Positions 43,789 through 52,478 of a DNA stretch of 64,000 bases are shown here, one piece after another. The translations under genes were made by a program, and so were the position numbers. The DNA lies in NCBI RefSeq assembly GCF_003208435.1, contig NZ_QKMF01000014.1:1-64000 (forward strand). Reading direction: 5' to 3'. A model generated the notes under the pieces. The model saw only the letters and a list, made by a program, of their open reading frames with translations, was not told where the DNA came from and did no database searches. Every line of letters starts with the position of its first letter. Position 1 is the stretch's first letter. Origin of the DNA: Pelagimonas varians (lineage in GTDB: Bacteria; Pseudomonadota; Alphaproteobacteria; Rhodobacterales; Rhodobacteraceae).

Positions 43789-43819
43789 GCATTCCAGCCC
43801 CGGCACGCGACACCAAATA

Positions 43820-43848
43820 GGGCCTGACAGAGGGGAGCTGTCAGGCCC
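43820..43848 (+). terminator. Terminator hairpin after the SH3 gene
   Basis: A perfect 11-bp stem GGGCCTGACAG / CTGTCAGGCCC with a 7-nt loop, followed by GCTTTGGTTT (weak T-run). Confidence 0.75.
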
Positions 43849-43943
43849 GCTTTGGTTTCAACTTCCCCCTTGGACGTCTCGCTTGTTCCTTGCCAAGCCT
43901 CGGTGCCGGTGCAACCCTGCCCTAGGCCATGGGGAGTAGTGCG

Positions 43944-44831
43944 ATGCTGAACGGATTTGATGATCACCGGATATGCCTGCCATCGGGTGTCACGCTGCGT
44001 GTCCGCAAAGCGGGGGATGGCCCTGCTTTGTTGTTGCTACACGGTTATCCTCAGACCCACCTGTGTTGGCACAAAGTTGCGCCTCAGTTGGTTTCAGCCG
44101 GTTTCACTGTCGTTTTACCCGACCTGCGCGGCTACGGTGATAGCGACAAACCGCCGTCTGACGACAATCACACCCCCTATTCCAAACGGGCCATGGCCAC
44201 GGATCAGGCGCAGTTGATGGCGAAACTTGGATATGACCGCTACGGCGTCGCAGGCCATGACCGCGGCGCGCGGGTCGCACATCGGTTGGCCCGCGATTAT
44301 GCAGGCCGGATAGCGGCAGTGTCCTTTTTGGATATCGCCCCGACAGAGCACATGTATGCCCAAACAGATCAAAGTTTTGCCACCGCCTATTATCACTGGT
44401 TCTTTTTGATTCAGGCGGCACCGTTTCCCGAAACACTGATCGGGCATGATCCCGACTACTATCTGACGTCCAAACTCAAAGCATGGAGCAAGGACATTCC
44501 CGATGCCTTTACCGCCGAGGCGGTCGCAGAGTATCAGCGCTGTTACCGTGATCCAGATTGCATTCACGCCACCTGTGAGGATTACCGCGCCTCGGCGGGG
44601 ATCGATCTGACCCATGACGCGGCTGATGCGGGCACCAAGCTGGCGATGCCGGTGCAAACACTTTGGGGGGATCGCGGAGTGGTTGGCAGGCTATATGATG
44701 TGCCCGAAGTTTGGGGGCGCTATGCCGAGACGCTGGATGCAAATGCCCTGCCTTGCGGTCATTTCCTTCCAGAAGAGGCACCTGATGAAACCGCCGCTCA
44801 TCTGATCCGCTTTTTCAAGTCAAACCCATGA
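43944..44831 (+). CDS. Alpha/beta hydrolase, predicted fluoroacetate/haloacetate dehalogenase
   Basis: 295 residues. The nucleophile motif is GHDRGARV with Asp106 instead of Ser, flanked by Arg107 and Arg110; the acid is in FLDIAP (Asp130), the base in CGHFLPE, and His151-Trp152 (YYHWFF) match the halide pocket of fluoroacetate dehalogenases. RGYGDSDKP (about 62-70) is also typical. Family enzymes cleave C-F or C-Cl bonds of haloacetates to glycolate. ATG 43944 is chosen because GGGGAG lies 7 bases upstream; ATG 43929 is in frame. Substrate is inferred from residues only. Confidence 0.85.
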   Translation: MLNGFDDHRICLPSGVTLRVRKAGDGPALLLLHGYPQTHLCWHKVAPQLVSAGFTVVLPDLRGYGDSDKPPSDDNHTPYSKRAMATDQAQLMAKLGYDRYGVAGHDRGARVAHRLARDYAGRIAAVSFLDIAPTEHMYAQTDQSFATAYYHWFFLIQAAPFPETLIGHDPDYYLTSKLKAWSKDIPDAFTAEAVAEYQRCYRDPDCIHATCEDYRASAGIDLTHDAADAGTKLAMPVQTLWGDRGVVGRLYDVPEVWGRYAETLDANALPCGHFLPEEAPDETAAHLIRFFKSNP

Positions 44832-44867
44832 AGCCAGGCCGCCGTTGAACGATCCACCAAAACACAA

Positions 44868-44906
44868 AGGCCCCGCGCCATCTGAAATGACACGGGGCCC
44901 CTTTCG
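44868..44906. terminator. Hairpin between dehalogenase gene and yebC
   Basis: AAAGGCCCCG pairs with CGGGGCC(CC)TTT with a small bulge; it lies between convergent genes and has A/T runs on both sides, so it can serve both. Confidence 0.75.
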
Positions 44907-44919
44907 TACCTGAAAAAGC

Positions 44920-45660
44920 TTAAAGCTGTTCCATCACCTCGTCAGAGGCTTCAAAATTAGCGGTAACGCGCTGCACGTCATCGTCATCTTCCAACGCATC
45001 AATCAGGCGCATCAGCTTTTCCATACCCTCAAGATCCATCTCGGTGGTTGTGGTCGGCTTCCAGATCAGCTTGGTGGACTGGCTTTCGCCGAGCGCCGCT
45101 TCCAAAGCATTTGAAACATCGTTCAGATCAGTGTCGCCGCAAATAATCACGTGACCATCTTCGCTGCTGTCCACGTCTTCGGCACCCGCCTCAATTGCGG
45201 CTTCCATGACGGTGTCACTGTCGCCGACTTCGGCGGGGTAGACGATTTCGCCAACCCGGTCGAACATAAAGCCAACCGACCCGGTTTCGCCAAGGTTTCC
45301 ACCGTGTTTGCCAAAGGTCGACCGCACGGTCGAGGCGGTGCGGTTGCGGTTGTCTGTCAATGTTTCGACGATCACCGCGATGCCGTTGGGGCCGTAGCCC
45401 TCATAGCGAATTTCTTCGTAGTCATCGCCTTCTCCGGCCACAGACTTTTTGATCGCGCGATCAATGTTGTCCTTGGGCATCGATTGCCCTTTGGCTTCTT
45501 TGATGGCCAAGCGCAGACGCGGGTTTTTGTCCGGATCCGGGTCGCCCATCTTCGCAGCGATGGTGATTTCTTTAGAGAATTTCGAAAACAGCTTGGCCCG
45601 CAATTTGTCCTGACGGCCTTTGCGGTGCTGAATATTTGCCCATTTGGAATGGCCGGCCAT
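44920..45660 (-). CDS. yebC: YebC/PmpR-family regulator
   Basis: 246 residues, family-typical length. Start [18 protein letters not shown] and the following [10 protein letters not shown] are the hallmark of the YebC/TACO1 family, which acts in transcription or translation of difficult sequences. Acidic middle and C-terminal domains follow ([21 protein letters not shown]). ATG 45660 has GAGG upstream; longer frame upstream is not real. Confidence 0.95.
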   Translation of the reverse strand: MAGHSKWANIQHRKGRQDKLRAKLFSKFSKEITIAAKMGDPDPDKNPRLRLAIKEAKGQSMPKDNIDRAIKKSVAGEGDDYEEIRYEGYGPNGIAVIVETLTDNRNRTASTVRSTFGKHGGNLGETGSVGFMFDRVGEIVYPAEVGDSDTVMEAAIEAGAEDVDSSEDGHVIICGDTDLNDVSNALEAALGESQSTKLIWKPTTTTEMDLEGMEKLMRLIDALEDDDDVQRVTANFEASDEVMEQL

Positions 45661-45787
45661 GGTCTTGCCTCGTTTTGGTATCTGACGTGTCTGGCGCACT
45701 CTATAGGCCATTGAACCGGCTATTCCAAGACCAGTCCAAGCTCTTGTAGGCTTGGCAAGACATGGGGGCTGTTTTAAGCACGGTGCC

Positions 45788-46522
45788 ATGAGCAAATTTC
45801 TACTTCTGCAACTGCGCCCCGAACCCGAAGTCAGCGATAGCGAATATCGCGCCATCTTGGACAAAAGCGGGCTGGACGGCGCGCAAGTGCATCGCATTTG
45901 CCTTGACCGCGAAGACCTGCCGGACGGTTTGGACCCCCGCGATTATGCCGGGGTGATAGTTGGCGGCGGCCCGGGCTGTGTCTCTGACGCGCCCGAAAAG
46001 AAAACCGCCGTCGAAGCGCGGATCGAAGCCGCCTGTCTGTCCTTGATGCCAGCCGTTACTTCGGCAGATGTGCCGTTTATGGGCTGCTGTTATGGTATCG
46101 GCATTTTGGGTCATCATCTGGGGGCCGTTGTGTCTAAGGACCAGTTTGGCGAAGCGGTTGGTCCCACCACCTGCATCAAAACCCAAGATGGCGCGAAAGA
46201 CTCGATGCTGGCCGGAATGCCCGCACAGTTTGATGCCTTTGTTGGCCACAAAGAGGCATTGCAAAACCTGCCCAATGGCGCGGTGCACTTGCTGTCATCC
46301 GGTCCCTGCCCGTTTCAAATGATCCGCTACGGGCAAAACGTTTACGCCACGCAATTCCACCCCGAAGCGGATGGCGCGGAATTTGAGACCCGGATCAAGT
46401 TCTATCGCCACAAAGGCTATTTCGCCCCCGAAGACGCGGATCAACTGATAGACATGTGCCATTCTGCCGATGTCACTTGGCCGCAGCAAATCCTGTCAAA
46501 TTTCGTCCAGCAGTATCGGTAA
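45788..46522 (+). CDS. Class I glutamine amidotransferase (GuaA-like)
   Basis: 244 residues. Nucleophile in [14 protein letters not shown] (about 97-110), and the His-Glu pair in ATQFHPEAD (about 191-199), giving a complete GATase1 triad. Only the glutaminase part is present, as in stand-alone 'GMP synthase-like' proteins; relatives hydrolyse gamma-glutamyl compounds or work with unknown partners. ATG 45788 is chosen by family start. Convergent with the SLC13 gene with a 3-bp gap. Confidence 0.85.
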   Translation: MSKFLLLQLRPEPEVSDSEYRAILDKSGLDGAQVHRICLDREDLPDGLDPRDYAGVIVGGGPGCVSDAPEKKTAVEARIEAACLSLMPAVTSADVPFMGCCYGIGILGHHLGAVVSKDQFGEAVGPTTCIKTQDGAKDSMLAGMPAQFDAFVGHKEALQNLPNGAVHLLSSGPCPFQMIRYGQNVYATQFHPEADGAEFETRIKFYRHKGYFAPEDADQLIDMCHSADVTWPQQILSNFVQQYR

Positions 46523-46525
46523 CGC

Positions 46526-48304
46526 CTAGAGTGGCCAGAATACCGGAATAAGCAAAGAAGCCAGCAGGCCTATGCTGATGTTCAGCGGCAAGCCCACTTT
46601 GACAAAATCGGTGAATTTATAACCACCGGGACCATAAACCAATGTGTTGGTCTGGTAGCCGATGGGCGTGGCAAAGCTGCATGATGCCGCCACCATAACC
46701 GCCACAACCAAAGGCCGGGGGTCAACACCAATCGCGCTGGCAAGGCTGATGGCGATCGGCGTCACCACCACAGCAACCGCATTGTTACTGACCGCCTCTG
46801 TCAGGGCAGACGTCATAAGATACACCGCCCAAAGCAATACAAACCCCGGCAACCCCATCAAATGCGGCGCGATTGCTTCGACGATCATTTGTACCGCGCC
46901 TGACGCCTGTAGTGCTGCGCCAATCCCCAGCATTGCAAAGATCAGGGCCAACAAACGGCCTTCGATAAAGGAGAATGCCTCTTCGGCATCAATGCATCGG
47001 GCCAGCAAAACAACTGCAACGGCGATGATTGTCAGCGGCAAGATATCCGCGACCCCCAAGGCGGACAAGATGACAATCGCAGCCAAGGCCAACAGGGCCA
47101 CAGGGGCATGTCCCCGACGAAACGCTCTGGCCGAAGGATGAGACACATCCACAAGCGCCATGTCCTCGGCCAGACGTTGGATGTCTTCGGGGTTACCTTC
47201 CAGCAACAAGGTATCCCCAATCCGCACAACGAGTTGATCCAATTGGCGTCCGATATTCTGGTTCCGGCGATGCACAGCCAAAGGATACACGCCATAGCGG
47301 CGGCGCAAACGCAGCGCGCCCAGACTGCGGCCAATCATTTTACACCCCGGCGAAATCAGCACCTCGACCGTAGTGGTTTCTTTGGCGGAAACCTGATCCA
47401 CGCGTTTGAGAGATTTGTCCCGCTGCAGGGACAAAAGTTCGGTCATCTGTGTGCGTAGAACCACCCGATCCCCGACCTGAAGAACAACAGATTTCAGATC
47501 ACGGCGCAGCGATTCATCCCCGCGAATAACGTCAATAAGGCGCACACCTTCGCGTTTGAACAGCTGAACGCTCTGCACATCGCGGCCAATCAGGTTTGAC
47601 TCCGGGGGCACGACAGCCTCGGTAAAGAACTTCATTTGGCTTCTGTCCGATAGCATGCCCGCCATCGAAGTCCGGTCCGGTAGTAAATAGCGCCCCACAA
47701 CGGCCAAATAGGCCAGACCAAAGATGATCAAGATGATCGCAAGCGGCGTGACCTCGAAAATCGTGAACGGCTCAATCCCTTGCGCCCTGGCAACACCGTC
47801 AACCAGCAGGTTGGTCGACGTTCCGATCAGCGTCAGTGTTCCGCCCAAAATCGCAGCATAGCTAAGCGGGATCAATAGCTTGGACGGGGAAACGCCCAAG
47901 GCTTTTGCCAATTGCACAAAGACTGGCAGCATGACAACCACAACCGGCGTGTTGTTCATAAACGCCGAGGCAACCACAACAACTGCTAGAATCGCCGCCA
48001 TTGCAGCGCGTGGCCGGATCAGGACCTGCGCCTGTGCAACGTTGGTAAAGGCATCTAACGCGCCGGTTCGCACCAGCGCACCCATGACAATAAACATACC
48101 TGCAATGGTCCATGGTGCCGGATTGGAAAACACATCCACCGCAACGTCACTGGGCAGCACGCCAGTCAACAGCAGCACCGCGACTCCGCCAATGGCCGTA
48201 ACCTCGGTCGGATAGGTTTCACGCACAAACAACGCAAACATCACAAATACAACCGTGATTGCGACGCCGGCTTGACCGGATTGACTTAACTCAATGAAAT
48301 GCAT
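46526..48304 (-). CDS. SLC13-family (CitT/TrkA-C) permease
   Basis: 592 residues. N-terminal and C-terminal membrane halves of the DASS/ion-transporter superfamily (SAFMNNTPVVVVMLPVF and GTSTNLLVDG in the first half, SNNAVAVVVTPIA in the second) flank two soluble TrkA-C (RCK_C) domains (about 215-385). Such proteins are often annotated as sodium/sulfate or dicarboxylate symporters. Substrate not deducible. Operon relation to the following EamA gene is likely (18-bp gap). Confidence 0.87.
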   Translation of the reverse strand: MHFIELSQSGQAGVAITVVFVMFALFVRETYPTEVTAIGGVAVLLLTGVLPSDVAVDVFSNPAPWTIAGMFIVMGALVRTGALDAFTNVAQAQVLIRPRAAMAAILAVVVVASAFMNNTPVVVVMLPVFVQLAKALGVSPSKLLIPLSYAAILGGTLTLIGTSTNLLVDGVARAQGIEPFTIFEVTPLAIILIIFGLAYLAVVGRYLLPDRTSMAGMLSDRSQMKFFTEAVVPPESNLIGRDVQSVQLFKREGVRLIDVIRGDESLRRDLKSVVLQVGDRVVLRTQMTELLSLQRDKSLKRVDQVSAKETTTVEVLISPGCKMIGRSLGALRLRRRYGVYPLAVHRRNQNIGRQLDQLVVRIGDTLLLEGNPEDIQRLAEDMALVDVSHPSARAFRRGHAPVALLALAAIVILSALGVADILPLTIIAVAVVLLARCIDAEEAFSFIEGRLLALIFAMLGIGAALQASGAVQMIVEAIAPHLMGLPGFVLLWAVYLMTSALTEAVSNNAVAVVVTPIAISLASAIGVDPRPLVVAVMVAASCSFATPIGYQTNTLVYGPGGYKFTDFVKVGLPLNISIGLLASLLIPVFWPL

Positions 48305-48322
48305 GGTGTGCCCAATAGTTCC

Positions 48323-49243
48323 TTAAACGGTCGTAGTTTGCCGGACAGCCCTGTCCTGCACAAGACCGCGACGGCGCGGCATAACCAACGAAACCCCCGC
48401 CATCATGACCGTCAAAGCTGCCCAAATCCAACCAGAATACCCTTCGCCCAAAAATATCATCGCCCAGGTGACGCCAAACAATGTCACTAAATAGCTGACT
48501 TGCGCCGCAAACACTGAGCCGGCAAGCCCAACCAACCAGACATACCCACTATACGCCCCTGCATGCAAAATCGCCGCCGCCACAAGCGCGTAGTCAGGGC
48601 CCTGCCACGGCCCGAGTGGGTTGATAAATTGACCGGTGTAAATCGCCAGTGGCGCGCTGATCACAATACCGACCAACGATGCACCGGCCAAGACCTGCAT
48701 GGCATCCAATCCAATGGTGCCCCATTTCGCTATCACATTGCCTTCAAGCGCATAAAAAATGGACGACAAAAGCGCGACACCGATCCAAAAAACGGGCACG
48801 CCGTCAGGTAGGCTGGCCTGTGGCAATACCAAAAGGGCAACGCCAACCAAACCAAGGGCCAAGCCCCAAAACCGGCGCCGGCTAAACCCTTCGAGGCCCA
48901 TCGCCAAGGCGATTGGTAGAGAAAGCATCGGGACCGAACTAAGCAAAATGGACAAAACGCCAGAGGGCAGGTGGATGGCCGCCGAATAGCTGGCAATGCC
49001 CGGCAGCACTGTTCCGATAACGGCTACAAAGACATACAAGCCAATCTGGGCGCGGCCCCAAACAACCGGTTTTCCACGCAGCAGACACAAAGGAACCAAC
49101 AAAGCGCCGCCAATCACCAATTGCCAAAAAATGAGGCCGAAATGGCGATAGCCGTCCGAGACCGCAATTTTGGCCAAGGGTTGCGTTGCCCCCCAAGCGG
49201 CCCCAATGGCTATCAAGGCCAAAAAGGGCAGCACTGATTTCAT
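48323..49243 (-). CDS. DMT-superfamily (EamA) transporter
   Basis: 306 residues with ten predicted membrane helices in two EamA repeats (first about 5-135, second about 150-290). IGAAWGATQPLAKIAV at the N-terminus and GEGYSGWIWAAL at the C-terminus are typical. Substrate unknown. Its start overlaps the ymdB stop by four bases (49240-49243), so it is translated from the same mRNA. Confidence 0.86.
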   Translation of the reverse strand: MKSVLPFLALIAIGAAWGATQPLAKIAVSDGYRHFGLIFWQLVIGGALLVPLCLLRGKPVVWGRAQIGLYVFVAVIGTVLPGIASYSAAIHLPSGVLSILLSSVPMLSLPIALAMGLEGFSRRRFWGLALGLVGVALLVLPQASLPDGVPVFWIGVALLSSIFYALEGNVIAKWGTIGLDAMQVLAGASLVGIVISAPLAIYTGQFINPLGPWQGPDYALVAAAILHAGAYSGYVWLVGLAGSVFAAQVSYLVTLFGVTWAMIFLGEGYSGWIWAALTVMMAGVSLVMPRRRGLVQDRAVRQTTTV

Positions 49244-50052
49244 AGACCAGCCTGTTGCAATCGGCCGCCATGGCGCACGGCTGTTATTTTGGTCGCCTTG
49301 CCGGTCCTGTCGTCGGTTTCGACCACCACCCCGGACAAGGTTGCCTCGCCCGTAGCAGGGGTAAAGCGTCCCTTGACCATTCCGGTGACAAAGCGGCGCA
49401 TCGGTTCCGCCTTTTCCATGCCAATGACCGAATTATAGTCACCGCACATGCCCGCGTCGGTCATATAACCGGTGCCGCTGGGCAATATTTGTGCATCGCC
49501 GGTTGGCACATGCGTATGGGTGCCGACAACCAGACTGGCTTTTCCATCACAGAAATGGCCCATGCCCATCTTTTCCGACGTGGCTTCGCAATGCATGTCC
49601 ACCAAGATCGCCTGCGCCTGACCGCCCAAGGGATGCCGGCGAAACACATCATCCATGGCCGAAAACGGATCGTCAAAGGCGCGCTTCATAAACACTTGCC
49701 CCAGAACCTGAGACACCAGGACTTTGCGCCCGCGCCGGTCATTAAACAAACCGACCCCGCGCCCCGGTGCCCCTTTGGCAAAGTTGATCGGGCGCAGAAC
49801 ACGCGGCTCGCTTTCGATAAAGCTGAGCATGTCCTTTTGGTCAAAGGCGTGATCCCCCAACGTGACCACATCGGCCCCCGCATCCAGAATCAATCGGGCA
49901 TGTTCGCCCGACAGGCCCATCCCGTTCGAGGCGTTTTCGCCATTGACCACAACGAAATCCAGCCGCCATTCATCGCGCAGCTTGGAAAGATTATCGGTGA
50001 TAGCGGCGCGCCCTGCGCGGCCCATCACATCGCCTAGAAAGAGAATACGCAT
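49240..50052 (-). CDS. ymdB: YmdB-family metallophosphoesterase
   Basis: 270 residues. Metal-binding motifs: FLGDVMGRAG (5-14), NGENASNGMG (about 38-47), TLGDHAFD (about 64-71), DMHCEATSEKMG and VGTHTHVPTGD. This matches the TIGR00282 (YmdB) phosphodiesterase family, which hydrolyses 2',3'- or 3',5'-cyclic nucleotides. Cytosolic. Overlaps the EamA gene downstream. Confidence 0.92.
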   Translation of the reverse strand: MRILFLGDVMGRAGRAAITDNLSKLRDEWRLDFVVVNGENASNGMGLSGEHARLILDAGADVVTLGDHAFDQKDMLSFIESEPRVLRPINFAKGAPGRGVGLFNDRRGRKVLVSQVLGQVFMKRAFDDPFSAMDDVFRRHPLGGQAQAILVDMHCEATSEKMGMGHFCDGKASLVVGTHTHVPTGDAQILPSGTGYMTDAGMCGDYNSVIGMEKAEPMRRFVTGMVKGRFTPATGEATLSGVVVETDDRTGKATKITAVRHGGRLQQAGL

Positions 50053-50175
50053 AAGCGCCGAATTAGTCCGCTCGACAGCAAATGCAAAGCCCTATTCGAC
50101 AAGCTGCGACAGCCGCACCCCCGCACAGACGTGTAAGGCCGGGCACTCGGTGATACATAAAACCCGAAAAACGCG

Positions 50176-50967
50176 CTATTTCGGGCAGCTCATCGCTTGG
50201 GTTATAGCCTTTGGACTGTAGCGTGACAGTGTCTTGCTTTGCAATTGTCCGGCCTCGAAACGGACCGCCATCACGTTTTGCCAATCGCCGCTTGCCACGA
50301 TCATCTCGTGCCCCAGGCCGCAATCGCGGATACCGCCTTGGATGTAGTCCCATCCGATCTGATGATTGCTGAACCCCGGTTCCGACGCCACTTCCGAAAG
50401 ATTGCCGTCTTTGAAACGCCAGACCCGCAGGGTTTTGGCCAGATGGGGGCGATCCACATAAGCGATCTCGACATGGCCGTCGCCATCCAGATCAGCCGCA
50501 CCTATCGGGGCAAGCCAACGGTTGCGGCGGCCGATAAAGGGCGTTGAAGCAACGCGGCCCCCTTCATTCCAAACAGCCAGTCGCGCGCCTTTGTCCTGAT
50601 GGGATTCGACCACCACAATTTCCGGCCCACTGGCGCCATCAACGTCGACAAGACGTGGTGCTATATCTTCAAACACGAGGCTTTGTGGCAGTGTAAACGT
50701 GATGGTCTTGCCTTTGACACCAACCTTCAATGCCCCCCACTCAACCGCATCTCCCAAAACGCCGTGCTGATATCGCGTGGTCGGATCGGCAAATCGCGCC
50801 GTTGAGATTTCGGCCGCGACAGCCCCGGCCAGACACAGGCTCACCACCAGACTTGCGCCGCCTGTCAGACCTACCAAAGGGCGCAGCGGCAGACGCGGCG
50901 CCCTTTTCAAAACCCGTTTTGCGCGCCTCGCCAAAGGCATTGCCGCCCAAATCCGAAACGCGTCCAT
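50176..50967 (-). CDS. Secreted or anchored FG-GAP/VCBS-repeat protein
   Basis: About 263 residues. A basic N-terminus is followed by a long hydrophobic segment (PLVGLTGGASLVVSLCLAGAVAA, shown here as the signal anchor, about 31-53). The rest holds FG-GAP-like repeats: DVDGASGPEIVVVES and ADLDGDGHVEIAYVD with the calcium-binding DxDGDG pattern. It is predicted periplasmic with a beta-propeller-like fold; role unknown. ATG 50967 lies three bases from the ferredoxin stop, suggesting coupling. Confidence 0.78.
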   Translation of the reverse strand: MDAFRIWAAMPLARRAKRVLKRAPRLPLRPLVGLTGGASLVVSLCLAGAVAAEISTARFADPTTRYQHGVLGDAVEWGALKVGVKGKTITFTLPQSLVFEDIAPRLVDVDGASGPEIVVVESHQDKGARLAVWNEGGRVASTPFIGRRNRWLAPIGAADLDGDGHVEIAYVDRPHLAKTLRVWRFKDGNLSEVASEPGFSNHQIGWDYIQGGIRDCGLGHEMIVASGDWQNVMAVRFEAGQLQSKTLSRYSPKAITQAMSCPK

Positions 50968-50969
50968 CA

Positions 50970-51326
<357 letters not shown>

Positions 51327-51411
51327 CTAGTCTGCCGCCCCGCGCTCTGCCAGCCCCTTTTGTGCCCTTCCAGGGGAACACTGCACAGGAAACTTGCCTA
51401 ATCTCACACAT

Positions 51412-51426
51412 GTTCTATATTTGTTC
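51412..51426 (+). promoter_or_regulatory. LexA (SOS) box, GTTC-N7-GTTC
   Basis: GTTC-TATATTT-GTTC is an exact match to the alphaproteobacterial LexA direct repeat. It ends two bases before the ATG of the orphan DnaE2 OB-domain gene, so LexA would cover its start region. In intact cassettes such a box controls imuA-imuB-dnaE2. Confidence 0.75.
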
Positions 51427-51428
51427 CC

Positions 51429-51797
51429 ATGCGACATTCACCTCCCTGGCCCCTCCCCCCATCTGCATTGCAAGCCGTTCGTTTGGTTGAACCACCAAAT
51501 GGTGCCCGTATCACCGTGGCTGGCTTGGTCATTTTGCGCCAACGTCCCGGCACCGCCAAAGGCGTGATCTTCTTAACGCTTGAGGATGAGACCGGTGTCG
51601 TCAACGTTATTGTCTGGCGAAAGATATACGAAGCCTTTCGCCGTGCTGTCATCGCTGGCCGGATGCTGCGCGTCACCGGGCGTATTCAGCGCGACAATGG
51701 TGTCACCCATGTCATTGCAGACACAATCGAAGATATTTCCGACATGCTAGACCTGCTTTTGGACCCAACGCTTGGCGAAACCAACCAAACCGGTTAA
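51429..51797 (+). CDS. Orphan C-terminal OB domain of error-prone polymerase DnaE2
   Basis: 122 residues. From about residue 28 the sequence follows the C-terminal OB fold of DnaE2/ImuC: ITVAGLVILRQRPGTAKGVI, LEDETGVVNVIVW, then GRMLRVTGRIQRDNGVTHVIADTIEDI. The polymerase, PHP and most other parts (about 950 residues) are absent; the first 25 residues are Pro/Leu-rich and not clearly DnaE2. It has its own ATG just after a SOS box. Either a pseudogene left by deletion of imuA-imuB-dnaE2 or a domain kept under SOS control. The frame is undamaged, which favours function or recent origin. Confidence 0.75.
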   Translation: MRHSPPWPLPPSALQAVRLVEPPNGARITVAGLVILRQRPGTAKGVIFLTLEDETGVVNVIVWRKIYEAFRRAVIAGRMLRVTGRIQRDNGVTHVIADTIEDISDMLDLLLDPTLGETNQTG

Positions 51798-51836
51798 TCT
51801 GTGCTCAACAAAGGCACGACACGAGGCCCGAGCAGA

Positions 51837-52352
51837 ATGACCCATTTCACCGCCCCGCTTGTCGCGTTGGCGCTATTGGCTGCATGCACCGCATCGCAGC
51901 CTGCAACGCGTGCTGCCACCCCGATCGGCCCGCCCCCCCTAGCTGAACCCGACAAAGATGGCCGGTGCTGGGCGCGCGAAATCACCCCTGCGGTCTATGA
52001 TCAGGTCATGGGCGAACTGCAGGTTGTACAGGCCGAAATTGCCGAAGACGGCACAGTCATCCGCCCGCCAATCTACCGCAAGGCCCCAGTCGCCCGCGTC
52101 GTCACGCCGCGCGGCGAGCTAAAATTTGAAGCCCCCTGCGGCTATCAAATGACCCCGGACTTCGTGGCTTCGACTCAACGAGCCCTCGCAGCGCGCGGTT
52201 ATTTTTCAGGCAATGTCACCGGTGAGATAGATGCCCCGACAACCGCCGCAATCCGCAAGTTCCAAAAAGAGCGCGGGTTGGAAAGCGGGCAAATGTCATT
52301 GGAAACCGCACGCAGTTTAGGTTTGGTCGCCATCGACCGCACCAACCTCTAA
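51837..52352 (+). CDS. Peptidoglycan-binding (PG_binding_1) lipoprotein
   Basis: 171 residues. Lipobox LLAAC (Cys17) after a short hydrophobic signal; a PG_binding_1 domain occupies about residues 110-165 (FVASTQRALAARGYFSGNVTG, then PTTAAIRKFQKERGL). A Cys-containing middle part (DGRCWAREI, APCGYQM) is typical of roseobacter homologues. Anchored in the membrane, it should contact peptidoglycan. ATG 51837 chosen over the upstream GTG 51801 since it places the lipoprotein signal at the N-terminus. Confidence 0.85.
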   Translation: MTHFTAPLVALALLAACTASQPATRAATPIGPPPLAEPDKDGRCWAREITPAVYDQVMGELQVVQAEIAEDGTVIRPPIYRKAPVARVVTPRGELKFEAPCGYQMTPDFVASTQRALAARGYFSGNVTGEIDAPTTAAIRKFQKERGLESGQMSLETARSLGLVAIDRTNL

Positions 52353-52429
52353 GCTCCAAGGCCATACAGCCCTGCGCCACAACAACCGGCCAACGCAGCC
52401 CGCAATCCAAACATGGACCTACGGCCAAC

Positions 52430-52454
52430 AAAAAAGGCACCCCGAAGGGTGCCT
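52430..52454 (-). terminator. Rho-independent terminator of degP
   Basis: In minus sense AGGCACCC-TTCG-GGGTGCCT followed by TTTTTTGTTG. UUCG tetraloop hairpin about 25 bases after the stop. Confidence 0.92.
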
Positions 52455-52478
52455 GATATTTTGATCTGGTGGAAGAGG

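Noticed and set aside
50053-50175. Possible structured RNA (6S-like) upstream of ymdB
   Set aside because: 6S RNA lies in this neighbourhood in some relatives, but I could not fold a long bulged helix here, so nothing is claimed.
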